A stretch of DNA of 25,000 nt from Halisarca cf. caerulea (Eukaryota > Porifera > Demospongiae > Chondrillida > Halisarcidae), in assembly GCA_963170055.1 (NCBI GenBank), contig CAUJGJ010000242.1:3326977-3351976 (forward strand), written 5' to 3'. Position numbers and translations under genes: made by a program. Shown here one piece after another: positions 11,380 to 20,259 of the stretch. Numbering within the stretch: position 1 is the first letter of the stretch; each line of letters opens with the position of its first letter. Under the pieces are notes generated by a model. That model was not told the DNA's origin. It saw only the letters and a program-made list of their open reading frames with translations, and made no database searches.

Positions 11380-12667
11380 ATGGCTGCAGCAAAGTCTCTA
11401 AAGTACTCCCATTGTGGGAAAGAGTACCAGTTTATTAGCAAAGATAAGAGTTTTGTTGAGAAGTTCTTGTGTCCTATTTGTCAAGAGCTGCTGTTTGAAC
11501 CGGTTCAAACCAGTTGTGGTCATGCACTTGTTCTGTGGAAGATGCTTGAAGAGATCAATGTCAAAGAACTGTCCTTCTTGTCGCACACAGTTTAGTAGAG
11601 AACCTCTTGAAGACAAGTTCAATGAGCGAGAAGTGAAGAACTTGATTGTGAAATGTCTGAACAACTCAAGAGGGTGTGTGTGGGAGGGAGAACTCAGTAA
11701 TGTCAGCTCTCATGTAAATGATGTCTGTGGATACCAGTTGGTCCAGTGCCCCAACAAGTGTGGGGAAGAGATGGAGGGGAGAAACATTGAGAAACACAAG
11801 AAATACGAATGTGAACTGAGAGAGTATGAATGTCCATATTGTTCTAGTCATAGCAAGACCTCATGCTGGCTAACTTTGACATATCGTAATACATACAAGA
11901 ATGTAACAACTGTACACTTTGAAGAGTGTGGTCACTTTCCTCTTGACTGTCCCAACAACTGTGAAAAGAGGGGGATTGTGAGAAATGACATGCCATCTCA
12001 CCTTGCTGAGTGCCCAGAACAAGTGGTCCCATGTAGGTACCAGTCCCTCGGATGCAAGGCTAGGTTGCCACGGAAGCAGATGGAACAACACATGAAAGAC
12101 AAGGACACCCATCTGGAGATTGCTATGGCAACCACAACAGAAATAGTAGATGAGCTCAACAGATTCAAAACAGAGTCCAGGGAAGCTATAGAGAAGCTAA
12201 AGAAGCAGGTAGATGCTCTTCTTAAGAAGACAGGTACTAAAGTAGACCCCTCTTCTCCCAAAACTCCTCCTAAACCCTGGCTGAAGGAAGATGTGTCATT
12301 TCCTCTCTGTCCTCCTTGTACAGTGAAGGTGGAACTGGACAAGAGAGGATGTGGTAGTAGCACCCACTTCACCACACACCCTGGAGGGTATAGATTGAGT
12401 ATAGATTGTAGCCATGGTTTTCATATACGCCATGTTGCGGGCCTTAACGATGACTCCCTGAGGTGGCCAGTTGAAATCACAGTCAAATTTCTTCTGTTGA
12501 ATCAGGAGAAGGACGGAGGTCATCGCAAGTGTACACGCTCCGGGTTTATCACACATTCAGGTCAACAAACATCAAATAAACTCCAGGCTGTAATAACACT
12601 ACATTATTTCACACTAGACGGCAATATGTACATCAAAGTAGAGAGTGTCGATGTCAAGTACAAGTAG
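11380..12667 (+). CDS. TRAF-like copy A, RING broken by a 4-bp frameshift
   Basis: TRAF proteins are RING E3 ligases/adaptors in TNF and innate signalling. The start matches copy B (MAAAKSLKYS) and the RING opens normally with CPIC and TSCGH. At 11521-11526 there are four extra bases (ggtcatgcacttg versus ggtcacttg in copies B, C and F). The frame is lost inside the RING; translation from 11380 would end at 11595. The other frame is open from there to the TAG at 12667 and contains the second RING half (HLFCGRC, CPSC), TRAF-type zinc fingers, a short coiled coil (ETEIVDELN... VDALLKK region) and a MATH-like end (FTTHPGGYRLSI, NDDSLRWPVEITVKF, MYIKVESVDVKYK). The insertion itself makes an ATG at 11522 in that frame, which would give a 381-aa RING-less adaptor. 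It is either a recent pseudogene, a truncated adaptor, or an assembly error. Confidence 0.8.
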
Positions 12668-12836
12668 AACTACCTCTCTCTCTCATATGTACACGTTGCG
12701 ATCAAAGTAGTGAACTGTCCATGGAGGCATGCCGTATAATACTCATGTCAGAATACAATACTTATATGTGTACTTTAATTAAACAATAATAGGAAAATAC
12801 AATTTTGTTTTCATTGCGTGTGTATTGAGTTTGTAT

Positions 12837-12842
12837 AATAAA
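12837..12842 (+). promoter_or_regulatory. Possible poly(A) signal of copy A
   Basis: AATAAA about 170 bp after the copy A stop codon; the position fits a short 3' UTR. Confidence 0.4.
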
Positions 12843-13060
12843 TACTCTTGATGATTTAATCAGAATTGATTAACAACTTGTGAATATAATTACAGTGAGC
12901 TGCAGTACTGAACAGAATATGACCCCCACAAACATAGGTCCACCACTTTCCAGTGGTGGACATACAAACAGAGAATAAAATTTAATGAGAGAAGAAAAAT
13001 ACAAAATACATAAAAATACATACAAAAAGTTTGTATATTGTGTAGTTTGTATGTATTGTA

Positions 13061-13085
13061 TTGTGTGTGTGCGTGTGTGTGTGTG

Positions 13086-13124
<39 letters not shown>

Positions 13125-13201
13125 GTGTGTGTGTGTGTGTGTATATGTGTGTGGGTGTACATGTGGGTGTGGGTGTGGGTGTATATGTGTGTGTGTGTGT
13201 G

Positions 13202-13271
<70 letters not shown>
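13061..13271. repeat. (GT)n / GGGTGT array upstream of copy B
   Basis: About 210 bp of GT with TTG and GGGTGT interruptions, followed by tgcatgcatg and then the same 5' flank block as copy A. The neighbouring 12668-13060 stretch is AT-rich 3' flank of copy A with no gene seen. Confidence 0.95.
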
Positions 13272-13276
<5 letters not shown>

Positions 13277-13309
13277 TGTACATGTATGCATGCATGTGTG
13301 CATGTGTAC

Positions 13310-13588
13310 AAATTGCAGTGTGGTCCCGTGAGTTTCATATGTTAAGGGGGACCAACTGACTATAGTAAGTGTGTAAGTGTAACAAATGTACAGAACTATC
13401 GATCAGGTCGACTAGGATCCTGCATGAGCAGTAAGGACTGCTGTGTTTTCAAAGTGATTTGAGCAAACAGTGATACAGTACACTGTATACTTATAATTGG
13501 TATTGCACTATACTGGTTTCTGTTACTCTGCTTGCCTGCCTCATGATTTGATTCATAGTGTAACTGCCCATGTGTATATGTCCATAAA
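13310..13588 (+). promoter_or_regulatory. Duplicated 5' flank of TRAF-like copy B
   Basis: Nearly the same as the flank of copy A. From 13445 on, through the ATG to 13710, it is identical to 11236-11501 at a constant offset of 2209 bp. It includes the hairpin-capable segment near 13319-13352. Confidence 0.6.
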
Positions 13589-14878
13589 ATGGCTGCAGCA
13601 AAGTCTCTAAAGTACTCCCATTGTGGGAAAGAGTACCAGTTTATTAGCAAAGATAAGAGTTTTGTTGAGAAGTTCTTGTGTCCTATTTGTCAAGAGCTGC
13701 TGTTTGAACCCGCTCAAACCAGTTGTGGTCACTTGTTCTATGGAAGATGCTTGAAGAGATCAAAGTCAAGGAACTGTCCTTCTTGTCGCACACAGTTTAT
13801 AAAAGAACCAACTGAAGACAAGTTCAATGAGCGAGAAATGAAGAACTTGATAGTGAAATGTCCAAGCAGCTCAAATGGGTGTATGTGGGAGGGAGAACTC
13901 AGTAATGTCAGCTCTCATGTGAATGACGTCTGCGGATATCAGTTGGTCCAGTGCCCAAACAATTGCGGAGAAGAGATGGAGGGGAGAAACATTGAGAAAC
14001 ACAAGAAAGACAACTGTGCACTGAAAGAGTATGAATGTCCATATTGTTCTAGTTATAGCAAGACGTCATGCTGGCTAACTTTGACATATTGTGGTACATT
14101 CAAGAATGTAACAACTGTACACTTTAAAAAGTGTGGTCACTTTCCTCTTGACTGTCCCAACAACTGTGGAAAGAAGGGGATTAGGAGGAGGGACATGCCA
14201 TCTCACCTTGCTGTGTGTCCAGAACAAGTGGTCCCATGTAGGTACCAGTCCCTCGGATGCAAGGCTAGGTTGCCACGGAAGCAGACGGAACAACATATGA
14301 AAGACAAAGACACCCATCTGGAGATTGCTATGGCAACCACAACAGAAATGGTAAATGAGCTCAACATAGTCAAAACAGACTCCATGTCATATAGGGAAGC
14401 TATGGAGAAGATGCAGAAGCAGGTAGATGCTCTTCTCAAGAAGACAGATACTAAAGTAGACCTCTCTCCTCCCAAAACTCCTCCTAAACCCTGGCTGAAG
14501 GAAGATCCATTTCCTCTCTATCCTCCTTGTACGGTGAAGATGAAACTGAATGAGCATGGACGTGGTAACAGCTCCCACTTCACCACACACCCTAGAGGGT
14601 ACAGACTGAGTATAGATTTTGCCTATAATTATTTTAATGTACACCATGTTAAGGGCCCAAATGACGACTCCCTGAGCTGGCAAGCTGAAATCACAGTTAA
14701 ATTTCTTGTCTTGAATCAAAATGAGGACGGAGCTCATCGCAAGTGTACACAATCTGGGTTAATTACTCATCCAGCTCAACAAATATCAAATAAATTCCCA
14801 GCTATAGTGATGCTACATGATCGTTTTACACAAGACAGCAATATGTACATCAAAGTAGAGAGTGTTGATGTGAAGTAG
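13589..14878 (+). CDS. TRAF-like copy B, full length with a RING Cys-to-Tyr change
   Basis: A single-exon 429-aa protein with an uninterrupted frame. The RING (residues 31-66) has C31, C34, C46, H48, C54, C63 and C66, but ligand 5 is Tyr51 (HLFYGRC, codon TAT) where copies A, C, E and F have Cys. TRAF-type zinc fingers span ~91-240 (CPNNCGEEM, CPYC, CPNNCGKKG, CPEQVVPCRY motifs). A short coiled coil follows (~245-287), then a Pro-rich spacer (SPPKTPPKP) and a MATH/TRAF-C-like domain (~308-428) with HFTTHPRGYRLSI and GPNDDSLSW. The zinc fingers and MATH look intact, so the protein could still bind partners, but ubiquitin-ligase activity is doubtful. The closest copy is F, including the 3' flank. 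Confidence 0.88.
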   Translation: MAAAKSLKYSHCGKEYQFISKDKSFVEKFLCPICQELLFEPAQTSCGHLFYGRCLKRSKSRNCPSCRTQFIKEPTEDKFNEREMKNLIVKCPSSSNGCMWEGELSNVSSHVNDVCGYQLVQCPNNCGEEMEGRNIEKHKKDNCALKEYECPYCSSYSKTSCWLTLTYCGTFKNVTTVHFKKCGHFPLDCPNNCGKKGIRRRDMPSHLAVCPEQVVPCRYQSLGCKARLPRKQTEQHMKDKDTHLEIAMATTTEMVNELNIVKTDSMSYREAMEKMQKQVDALLKKTDTKVDLSPPKTPPKPWLKEDPFPLYPPCTVKMKLNEHGRGNSSHFTTHPRGYRLSIDFAYNYFNVHHVKGPNDDSLSWQAEITVKFLVLNQNEDGAHRKCTQSGLITHPAQQISNKFPAIVMLHDRFTQDSNMYIKVESVDVK

Positions 14879-15438
14879 AACTACGTCTCTCATGATTGTT
14901 GTGAGAAATTTATACATAGCGAATGTTCGTGTACATGCAGTACTCATTCCAGAATGTGTACGATATATGCTTGTATGAAATAATATAATTATATACATAT
15001 GATTCAAGGTATATTATAGTTAAAATAGTTATACTAGTTTCTGTTATATAATATAATACTCAATAGTATATAATAGTAATTATACTGTACTGTCTATTGA
15101 GTTTGTATTGATGAATATTATTATAATATTATACTATTGATAATGTGAATATAATATATAATGTACAGTATTGCAAAGAGTTATAGTACTGAGCAGAAAG
15201 CGGCACCATACATGCACAAACACATGCAGGTACAACCACGTGTACTTTGTAGTGATGACATTTTGTGCAATTAAATTGTAAAGCATGGTGTCCCAACATG
15301 CACGTCACATGTAGGTCACACTGTTCTCTCTCCTCATGTGGCTCATGATGAAATTCATAGTGTACATTCCTAAACCATGTGACATTGGAGGGGTGTGTCT
15401 ACTTGGTAATGACACACCCACTCACATGCTCGTATAAA
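14879..15438. other. Copy B 3' flank and copy C 5' flank
   Basis: AT-rich. Bases 14879-15080 match the 3' flank of copy F (24799-25000). From about 15377 the flank matches that of copy E (ccatgtgacattggagg and gtgtgtctacttggtaa), marking the second subfamily. No separate gene seen. Confidence 0.7.
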
Positions 15439-16725
15439 ATGGCTGAAACAAAGCCTCTAAAGTACTCCTATTGTGGGAAAGAGTGCCAGTTTATTAGCAA
15501 AGATAAGAGTTTTGTTGAGAAGTACTTGTGTCCTATTTGTCAAGAACTATTGTTTGAACCAGTTCAAACCAGTTGCGGTCACTTGTTTTGCAGAAGATGC
15601 TTGAAGAACTCAAACTCAAAGAACTGTCCTTCTTGTCGCACACAGTTTAGTGAAGAACCTCACAAAGACAAGTTCAATGAGCGAGAAGTGAAGAACTTGA
15701 TGGTGAAATGTCCGAGCAGCTCAAGAGGGTGTGTGTGGGAGGGAGAACTCGGTAATGTCAGCTCTCATGTGAATGACGTCTGTGGATACCAGTTGGTCCA
15801 GTGCCCTAACAAGTGTGGAGAAAAGATGGAGAGGAGAGACATTGAGAAACACAAGAAAGACAACTGTGAACTGAGAATGTACACATGTCCGTATTGTCCT
15901 CCCTGGCTTCCCTATTATGGTGCGTACAAGAATATAACAACTGTACACTTTAAAGAGTGTGGTGGCTTTCCTCTTGACTGTCCCAACAACTGTGGAAAGA
16001 AGGGGATTAGGAGGGAGGACATGCCTCCTCACCTTGCTGTGTGTCCAGAACAAGTGGTCTCATGTAGGTACCAGTCCCTCGGATGCAAGGCTAGGTTGCC
16101 ACGGAAGCAGATGGAGCACCACATGAAAGACAAAGACACCCATCTGGAGATTGCTATGGCAACCACAACAGAAATAGTAGACGAGCTCAACAGAGTCAGA
16201 ACAAAGTCCATGTCACGTGGGGAAGCTATAGAAGAGTTAAAGAAGCAAGTAGATGCTCTTCTCAAGAAGACAGATACTAAAGTAGACCTCTCTCCTCCCA
16301 AAACTCCTCATAAACCCTGGTTGAAAGAAGATGTGGCATTTCCTCTCTATCCTCCTTGTACAGTGAAGGTGGAACTGAACAAGGATGGATGTGGTATTAG
16401 CTCCCACTTCACCACACACCCTGGAGGGTACAGACTGAGTGTATTTTATTATAGACCGAATATAGTTGACCATAGTTTGTGTATACTCCATGTCGAGGGC
16501 CCCAATGATGACTCCCTGAGGTGGCCAGTTGAAATCACAGTCAAATATCTTGCCTTGAATCCGAAGGAGGACAGAGGTCATTACAAGTGTACATACTCCG
16601 AGTTGATCACTCATCCATCAGCTATACCAGACAAGTCGCAGCGTATAGAATTACCACCTGAAGATTACACACAAGACGGCAATATGTACATCAAAATAGA
16701 GAGTGCTGATGTTGTGTACAAGTAG
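15439..16725 (+). CDS. TRAF-like copy C, the only copy with intact start and RING
   Basis: A single-exon 428-aa protein. The start at 15439 (tataaaATGGCTGAAAC) matches the start context of copies A, B and F. An in-frame upstream ATG at 15409 would add 10 residues but is not conserved. All eight RING ligands are present (C31, C34, C46, H48, C51, C54, C63, C66). Zinc fingers follow, but the block between CPYC and the next finger is shorter than in A/B/F (reads PPWLPYYG instead of SSYSKTSCWLTLTY). A coiled coil leads to the MATH-like domain with FTTHPGGYRLSV, a ~10-residue insertion (YYRPNIVDHS), and GPNDDSLRWPVEITVKY. It should be a working E3 ligase or adaptor of the TRAF class. The closest relatives here are E and relic D. 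Confidence 0.9.
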   Translation: MAETKPLKYSYCGKECQFISKDKSFVEKYLCPICQELLFEPVQTSCGHLFCRRCLKNSNSKNCPSCRTQFSEEPHKDKFNEREVKNLMVKCPSSSRGCVWEGELGNVSSHVNDVCGYQLVQCPNKCGEKMERRDIEKHKKDNCELRMYTCPYCPPWLPYYGAYKNITTVHFKECGGFPLDCPNNCGKKGIRREDMPPHLAVCPEQVVSCRYQSLGCKARLPRKQMEHHMKDKDTHLEIAMATTTEIVDELNRVRTKSMSRGEAIEELKKQVDALLKKTDTKVDLSPPKTPHKPWLKEDVAFPLYPPCTVKVELNKDGCGISSHFTTHPGGYRLSVFYYRPNIVDHSLCILHVEGPNDDSLRWPVEITVKYLALNPKEDRGHYKCTYSELITHPSAIPDKSQRIELPPEDYTQDGNMYIKIESADVVYK

Positions 16726-16987
16726 TGAACCGTTCGTAGAATGTGCATGCACGTAATGTTTGCATGCATGTATGTTGAGTAAACCACTATATAATGTACT
16801 GTATACATAATATTATTATGTTTTACTGTGTGTACTGTATTTAACTGTACTTGCAATTGAATAATTTGAATTAACAATAGTGAATATTACACAGAGTCAG
16901 AGTATATACTGTAGTAGTGGGAAGGAGTATATGCATGCTGTGAGTACATCCAAGTACACACGCATGCACGCACACATGCACGCGCGT

Positions 16988-16990
<3 letters not shown>

Positions 16991-17031
<41 letters not shown>

Positions 17032-17076
17032 ACACATGCACACACACAGACACACACACACACACACACACACACA

Positions 17077-17139
<63 letters not shown>
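16991..17139. repeat. (CA)n array
   Basis: 149 bp of CA with a few GCG and GAC interruptions, read as (GT)n on the minus strand. It abuts an exon-like minus-strand segment at 17140-17206. The 16726-16990 stretch before it is AT-rich 3' flank of copy C with no gene seen. Confidence 0.95.
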
Positions 17140-17141
<2 letters not shown>

Positions 17142-17206
17142 TTACACATAGGACAACATGTTCCCTCAGTGTTCACTTTCAAGTTGTCTGGACAATATGT
17201 TGGCAC
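17140..17206 (-). pseudogene. VWC-like exon fragment
   Basis: On the minus strand the frame reads VPTYCPDNLKVNTEGTCCPMC and then AAAG|GTGTGT. The spacing CP..N.......G.CCP.C is the C-terminal signature of von Willebrand factor type C domains, and the segment ends in a plausible splice donor fused to (GT)n. The frame is closed by TAA just upstream (near 17209), no good acceptor is visible, and no further VWC half was found. A degenerate look-alike is at 23250-23275. It may be one exon of a minus-strand gene or a relic. Confidence 0.4.
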
Positions 17207-17280
17207 ACTCCTTTACTGTCGGATCACAACATTATTGGCATATTCTTACACACAATCATGGAGAGGCCCGGTGTGTTATG

Positions 17281-17344
17281 AGGGGTGTGGTGGGTAGGTG
17301 GGGTGTTGTGAGGGGTGTGGTGGGTGGGTAGGTGGGGTGTTGTG
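17281..17344. repeat. G-rich tandem repeat, possible G-quadruplex
   Basis: Two units of 30 and 34 bp (aggggtgtggtgggt...ggtggggtgttgtg). The plus strand has at least four runs of three or more G within 60 bp. Confidence 0.8.
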
Positions 17345-17522
17345 AGAGGGGCAGCGAGAATTCAGGTAGTTGAAGGAAGTGAAGAGAAACAGAAATCGTG
17401 TCCGGCTATGCGAGACTATACCTAATGTGTGTGGAGTACAATTATAGATCCTTCACATATACACAAACCCCATGCATGAGAAAACTCCTGTTTCAGAGAA
17501 TTTAAGGTCTATGTACATGTGA

Positions 17523-17690
17523 AGTACTATGCAATGCATCAACTGTATTGCACAATACATGTACTGTATTTTGCAAAACATGTACTGTACTATACCATGC
17601 ATGTACTTCACTATGCAATACATGTGCTATATTGCACAATACATGTACTGTATTATGCAATACATGTGTTGTACTGTGCAATGCATGTGT
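17523..17690. repeat. 21-bp tandem repeat, about eight units
   Basis: Units resemble ctgtattatgcaatacatgt, diverged by a few bases each. Each unit holds the palindrome acatgt and most hold an attgcacaat-like near-palindrome. It is open in one frame as a heptad (LYCTIHV) only because 21 is divisible by 3; I do not call a gene. The rest of 17691-18248 is unique DNA with no feature recognised. Confidence 0.85.
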
Positions 17691-18248
17691 ACTCAGGCAG
17701 ACACAACCAAGCTGGAAGGCATGCTCACAAAAAGCTGTTTGCTTGTGTTGCTTCTAAGGAAGGAAACATTAAACACTGACAACTTGATCACATACGGGTT
17801 GGCAGCCTACAGCAGGAGAAACAGTGCAAACTGTATTGAAAATACACACACAGTGGACCACACACAGTGGGTATATTGGATACTGTCACTCTGCTCATTA
17901 TGCTACATCTTGCAGTTACATGCAGGAACACACATGGCCAATTTACTACACCAACGAAGTGCACCAACCTCAGATGGTCATGCAGTAAATTATAGAATCT
18001 GTTGAGGGTTCAACCCACAAATATTTTAACCCAGACAAAAAGCCCTGGCAAAGCTGAAAAAAGCAGTCGGTCATTGGACATTTTCTGCACAAGATTGCAC
18101 GCCACTGGTCAGACATTTAGCCTTTAGGTTGGACCTTTTGTTGCCCGGACAAGATGTACCATTCTACATAAAAGGGTTCCTCTGATGTAGTCTGTGCACT
18201 ATCCGAAGTCCTGCCCAAGATTGCACAAGCTTAAGCTTCTGAGCAATA

Positions 18249-18413
18249 CAGTGGAACCTCTTCCCTAATAGCAAAAACCTCTCTATACACAGACTACTTG
18301 TGTTGGTCCAGATAAATTGCTATGCATACAGAATAACCTCTGAATAGTGGGACCCTCTTTATGACAAACTGTTTCTTAGTTCCTAAAGTGTTCGCTATAG
18401 AGAGATTCCACTG
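18249..18413. mobile_element. 165-bp pogo/mariner-like MITE
   Basis: The left end cagtggaacctct and the complement of the right end cagtggaatctct form terminal inverted repeats with the CAGTGGAACCTCT look common to pogo/Tigger-type MITEs. A TA precedes the left end, but the right flank is not clearly TA. No coding capacity. Confidence 0.6.
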
Positions 18414-18867
18414 CATTGAATGTCCCAGGATGTACATACGTATGTACGCATATACTCTGACAACCTACATCATTTTGTACGGCATGCACTGTGCAGAGGA
18501 AATATAGAGAATAAACAAGTGCGTGTCTACAGTAGCCAGACCGCACATACGTACATGGCGTACACACCTCAAACTTTCAGTAGTTAACGAGAATTGTCAG
18601 AACCAAACTTGCGTCAGTTACATGTTGGTCCCTACTCTCCGGATGGGAGAAGATCTGACAAAGAAACAAGAAGACATACCTAATAATGTAACCTATATGT
18701 ACGTATGTACCTTACAGCACATGTGCAGATTTACACATATGCACGCAACTTGTATAGAATATTGCACAATGTACCCTCAGAGTAGCAGTTTCACACATAC
18801 AGGAAAGACTGTTATTTTGTTGATCTGTGACATCCTAGTCTCTAAAAAATGTGGTAAAGTAATGATC

Positions 18868-18924
18868 TTGTCCATGCAAGACTACAACTTCACCTCAGAG
18901 TATTGAATGGACTTGCATGGACAA
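18868..18924. repeat. 13-bp perfect inverted repeat
   Basis: ttgtccatgcaag at 18868-18880 pairs with cttgcatggacaa at 18912-18924 around a 31-nt loop. A third ccatgcaagtag word is at 18961. Function unknown. The surrounding 18414-18985 stretch shows no gene. Confidence 0.7.
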
Positions 18925-18985
18925 ATGATGTCAGAATTAATCTCCCAAAAATTCAGTAGGCCATGCAAGTAGTGGTCTGGTCTGT

Positions 18986-19225
18986 TGAGGGCCCCAATGA
19001 TGACTCCCTGAGGTGGCCAGTTAACAATTGAAATCGTAGTCAAATTTCTTCTCTTCAATCAGAAGGAGGACAGATATCATCACAAGTGTACATGCTCTTT
19101 TGATAACTACTCATCCATCAATTTATAATCAGTGGGTGGAGAATTGCACAGTCAACCTCATCACTTCACACATGATGGCATGCAATATGTACATCAAAGT
19201 AGAGTGTGTCGATGTTGTGTACAAG
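18986..19225 (+). pseudogene. TRAF-like copy D, 3' relic of the MATH domain
   Basis: The DNA matches the last ~80 codons of copy C: gggccccaatgatgactcc..., then a 6-bp insertion with a stop (GPNDDSLRWPVNN*), many frameshifts, and an ending at gatgttgtgtacaag as in copy C. The natural stop is lost. The 5' three quarters are absent. It marks an older C-type duplication. Confidence 0.85.
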
Positions 19226-19354
19226 TATATACTGAACTTATATTATCTAGTACTAATTACAAGAATGTGATGCATGTTTGCAATTGAACATGCATTTACT
19301 AATAGAATAATAATAATTCTTGTCAAAATATAATTTTCATAAATTTCTATGATT

Positions 19355-19358
<4 letters not shown>

Positions 19359-19420
<62 letters not shown>

Positions 19421-19443
19421 GCATACATGTGCATGCACACACA

Positions 19444-19515
<72 letters not shown>

Positions 19516-19574
19516 TGCATGCACGCACACATGTGCATTAACACACATGCACACACACAAACATACACACACAC
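19359..19574. repeat. (CA)n arm of a giant CA/GT palindrome
   Basis: Two CA runs split by catgtgcatgcac words, leading to the symmetric centre acacacacgcgtgtgtgt at 19566-19583. Confidence 0.95.
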
Positions 19575-19787
19575 GCGTGTGTGTTGGTGTGTGTGTGCGT
19601 GTGTGTGCGCGCGTGCTTGTGTGTGTGTGTGTTCATGTGTGTGTGTGTGTTCATGTGTGTGTATGTGTGCGTGCTTGTACGTATACTTTTTTGTACATGT
19701 GAGTGTTTGTGTGTGTGTGTGTGTGTGTGTGTTTATGTGTGTATATGTGTGTGTGCTTGTACAAATACATGTTTTTGTGCGTGTGTA

Positions 19788-19829
<42 letters not shown>

Positions 19830-19867
19830 ACAATGTGTGTGTGTGTGTGTGTGTGTGTACATGTGTT

Positions 19868-19901
<34 letters not shown>

Positions 19902-19937
19902 ACAATGTGTGTGTGTGTGTGTGTGTGTACATGTGTT

Positions 19938-20026
<89 letters not shown>

Positions 20027-20030
20027 CTGC
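19575..20030. repeat. (GT)n arm of the palindrome, with a 71-bp internal duplication
   Basis: About 455 bp of GT. The segment tttgacaatg-(GT)n-tacatgtgttgg occurs twice, at about 19827 and 19898, so it grew at least partly by tandem duplication of a 71-bp unit. Confidence 0.95.
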
Positions 20031-20259
20031 CTGCATGGGTGTGTATGTGTGCATGCAAAATTTCATTGTTGTCCCATGAATATCATGTTTAGGAGGTCCA
20101 ACTGTATATCAAGTGTAACACACTGTGTTCTCTCACCCTGTGTGGCTCATGTTAAAATTAAGTGTACATTCCTTTAACCATGTGACATTGGAGGAGTGTG
20201 TCTATAATATACTTGGTAAGGACATGCCCAGACATGTTCAGCTGAAGCAAAACCAATAT

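Noticed and set aside
12005..12375. Minus-strand frames repeated under every TRAF copy (also 14203-14475, 16029-16301, 20762-20989, 24132-24359)
   Set aside because: They recur only because the plus-strand genes are duplicated, and they have no start context or known domain.
17519..18005. Plus-strand frames with LYCTIHV heptads
   Set aside because: They arise from a 21-bp tandem repeat divisible by three; no transcript signals or domain.
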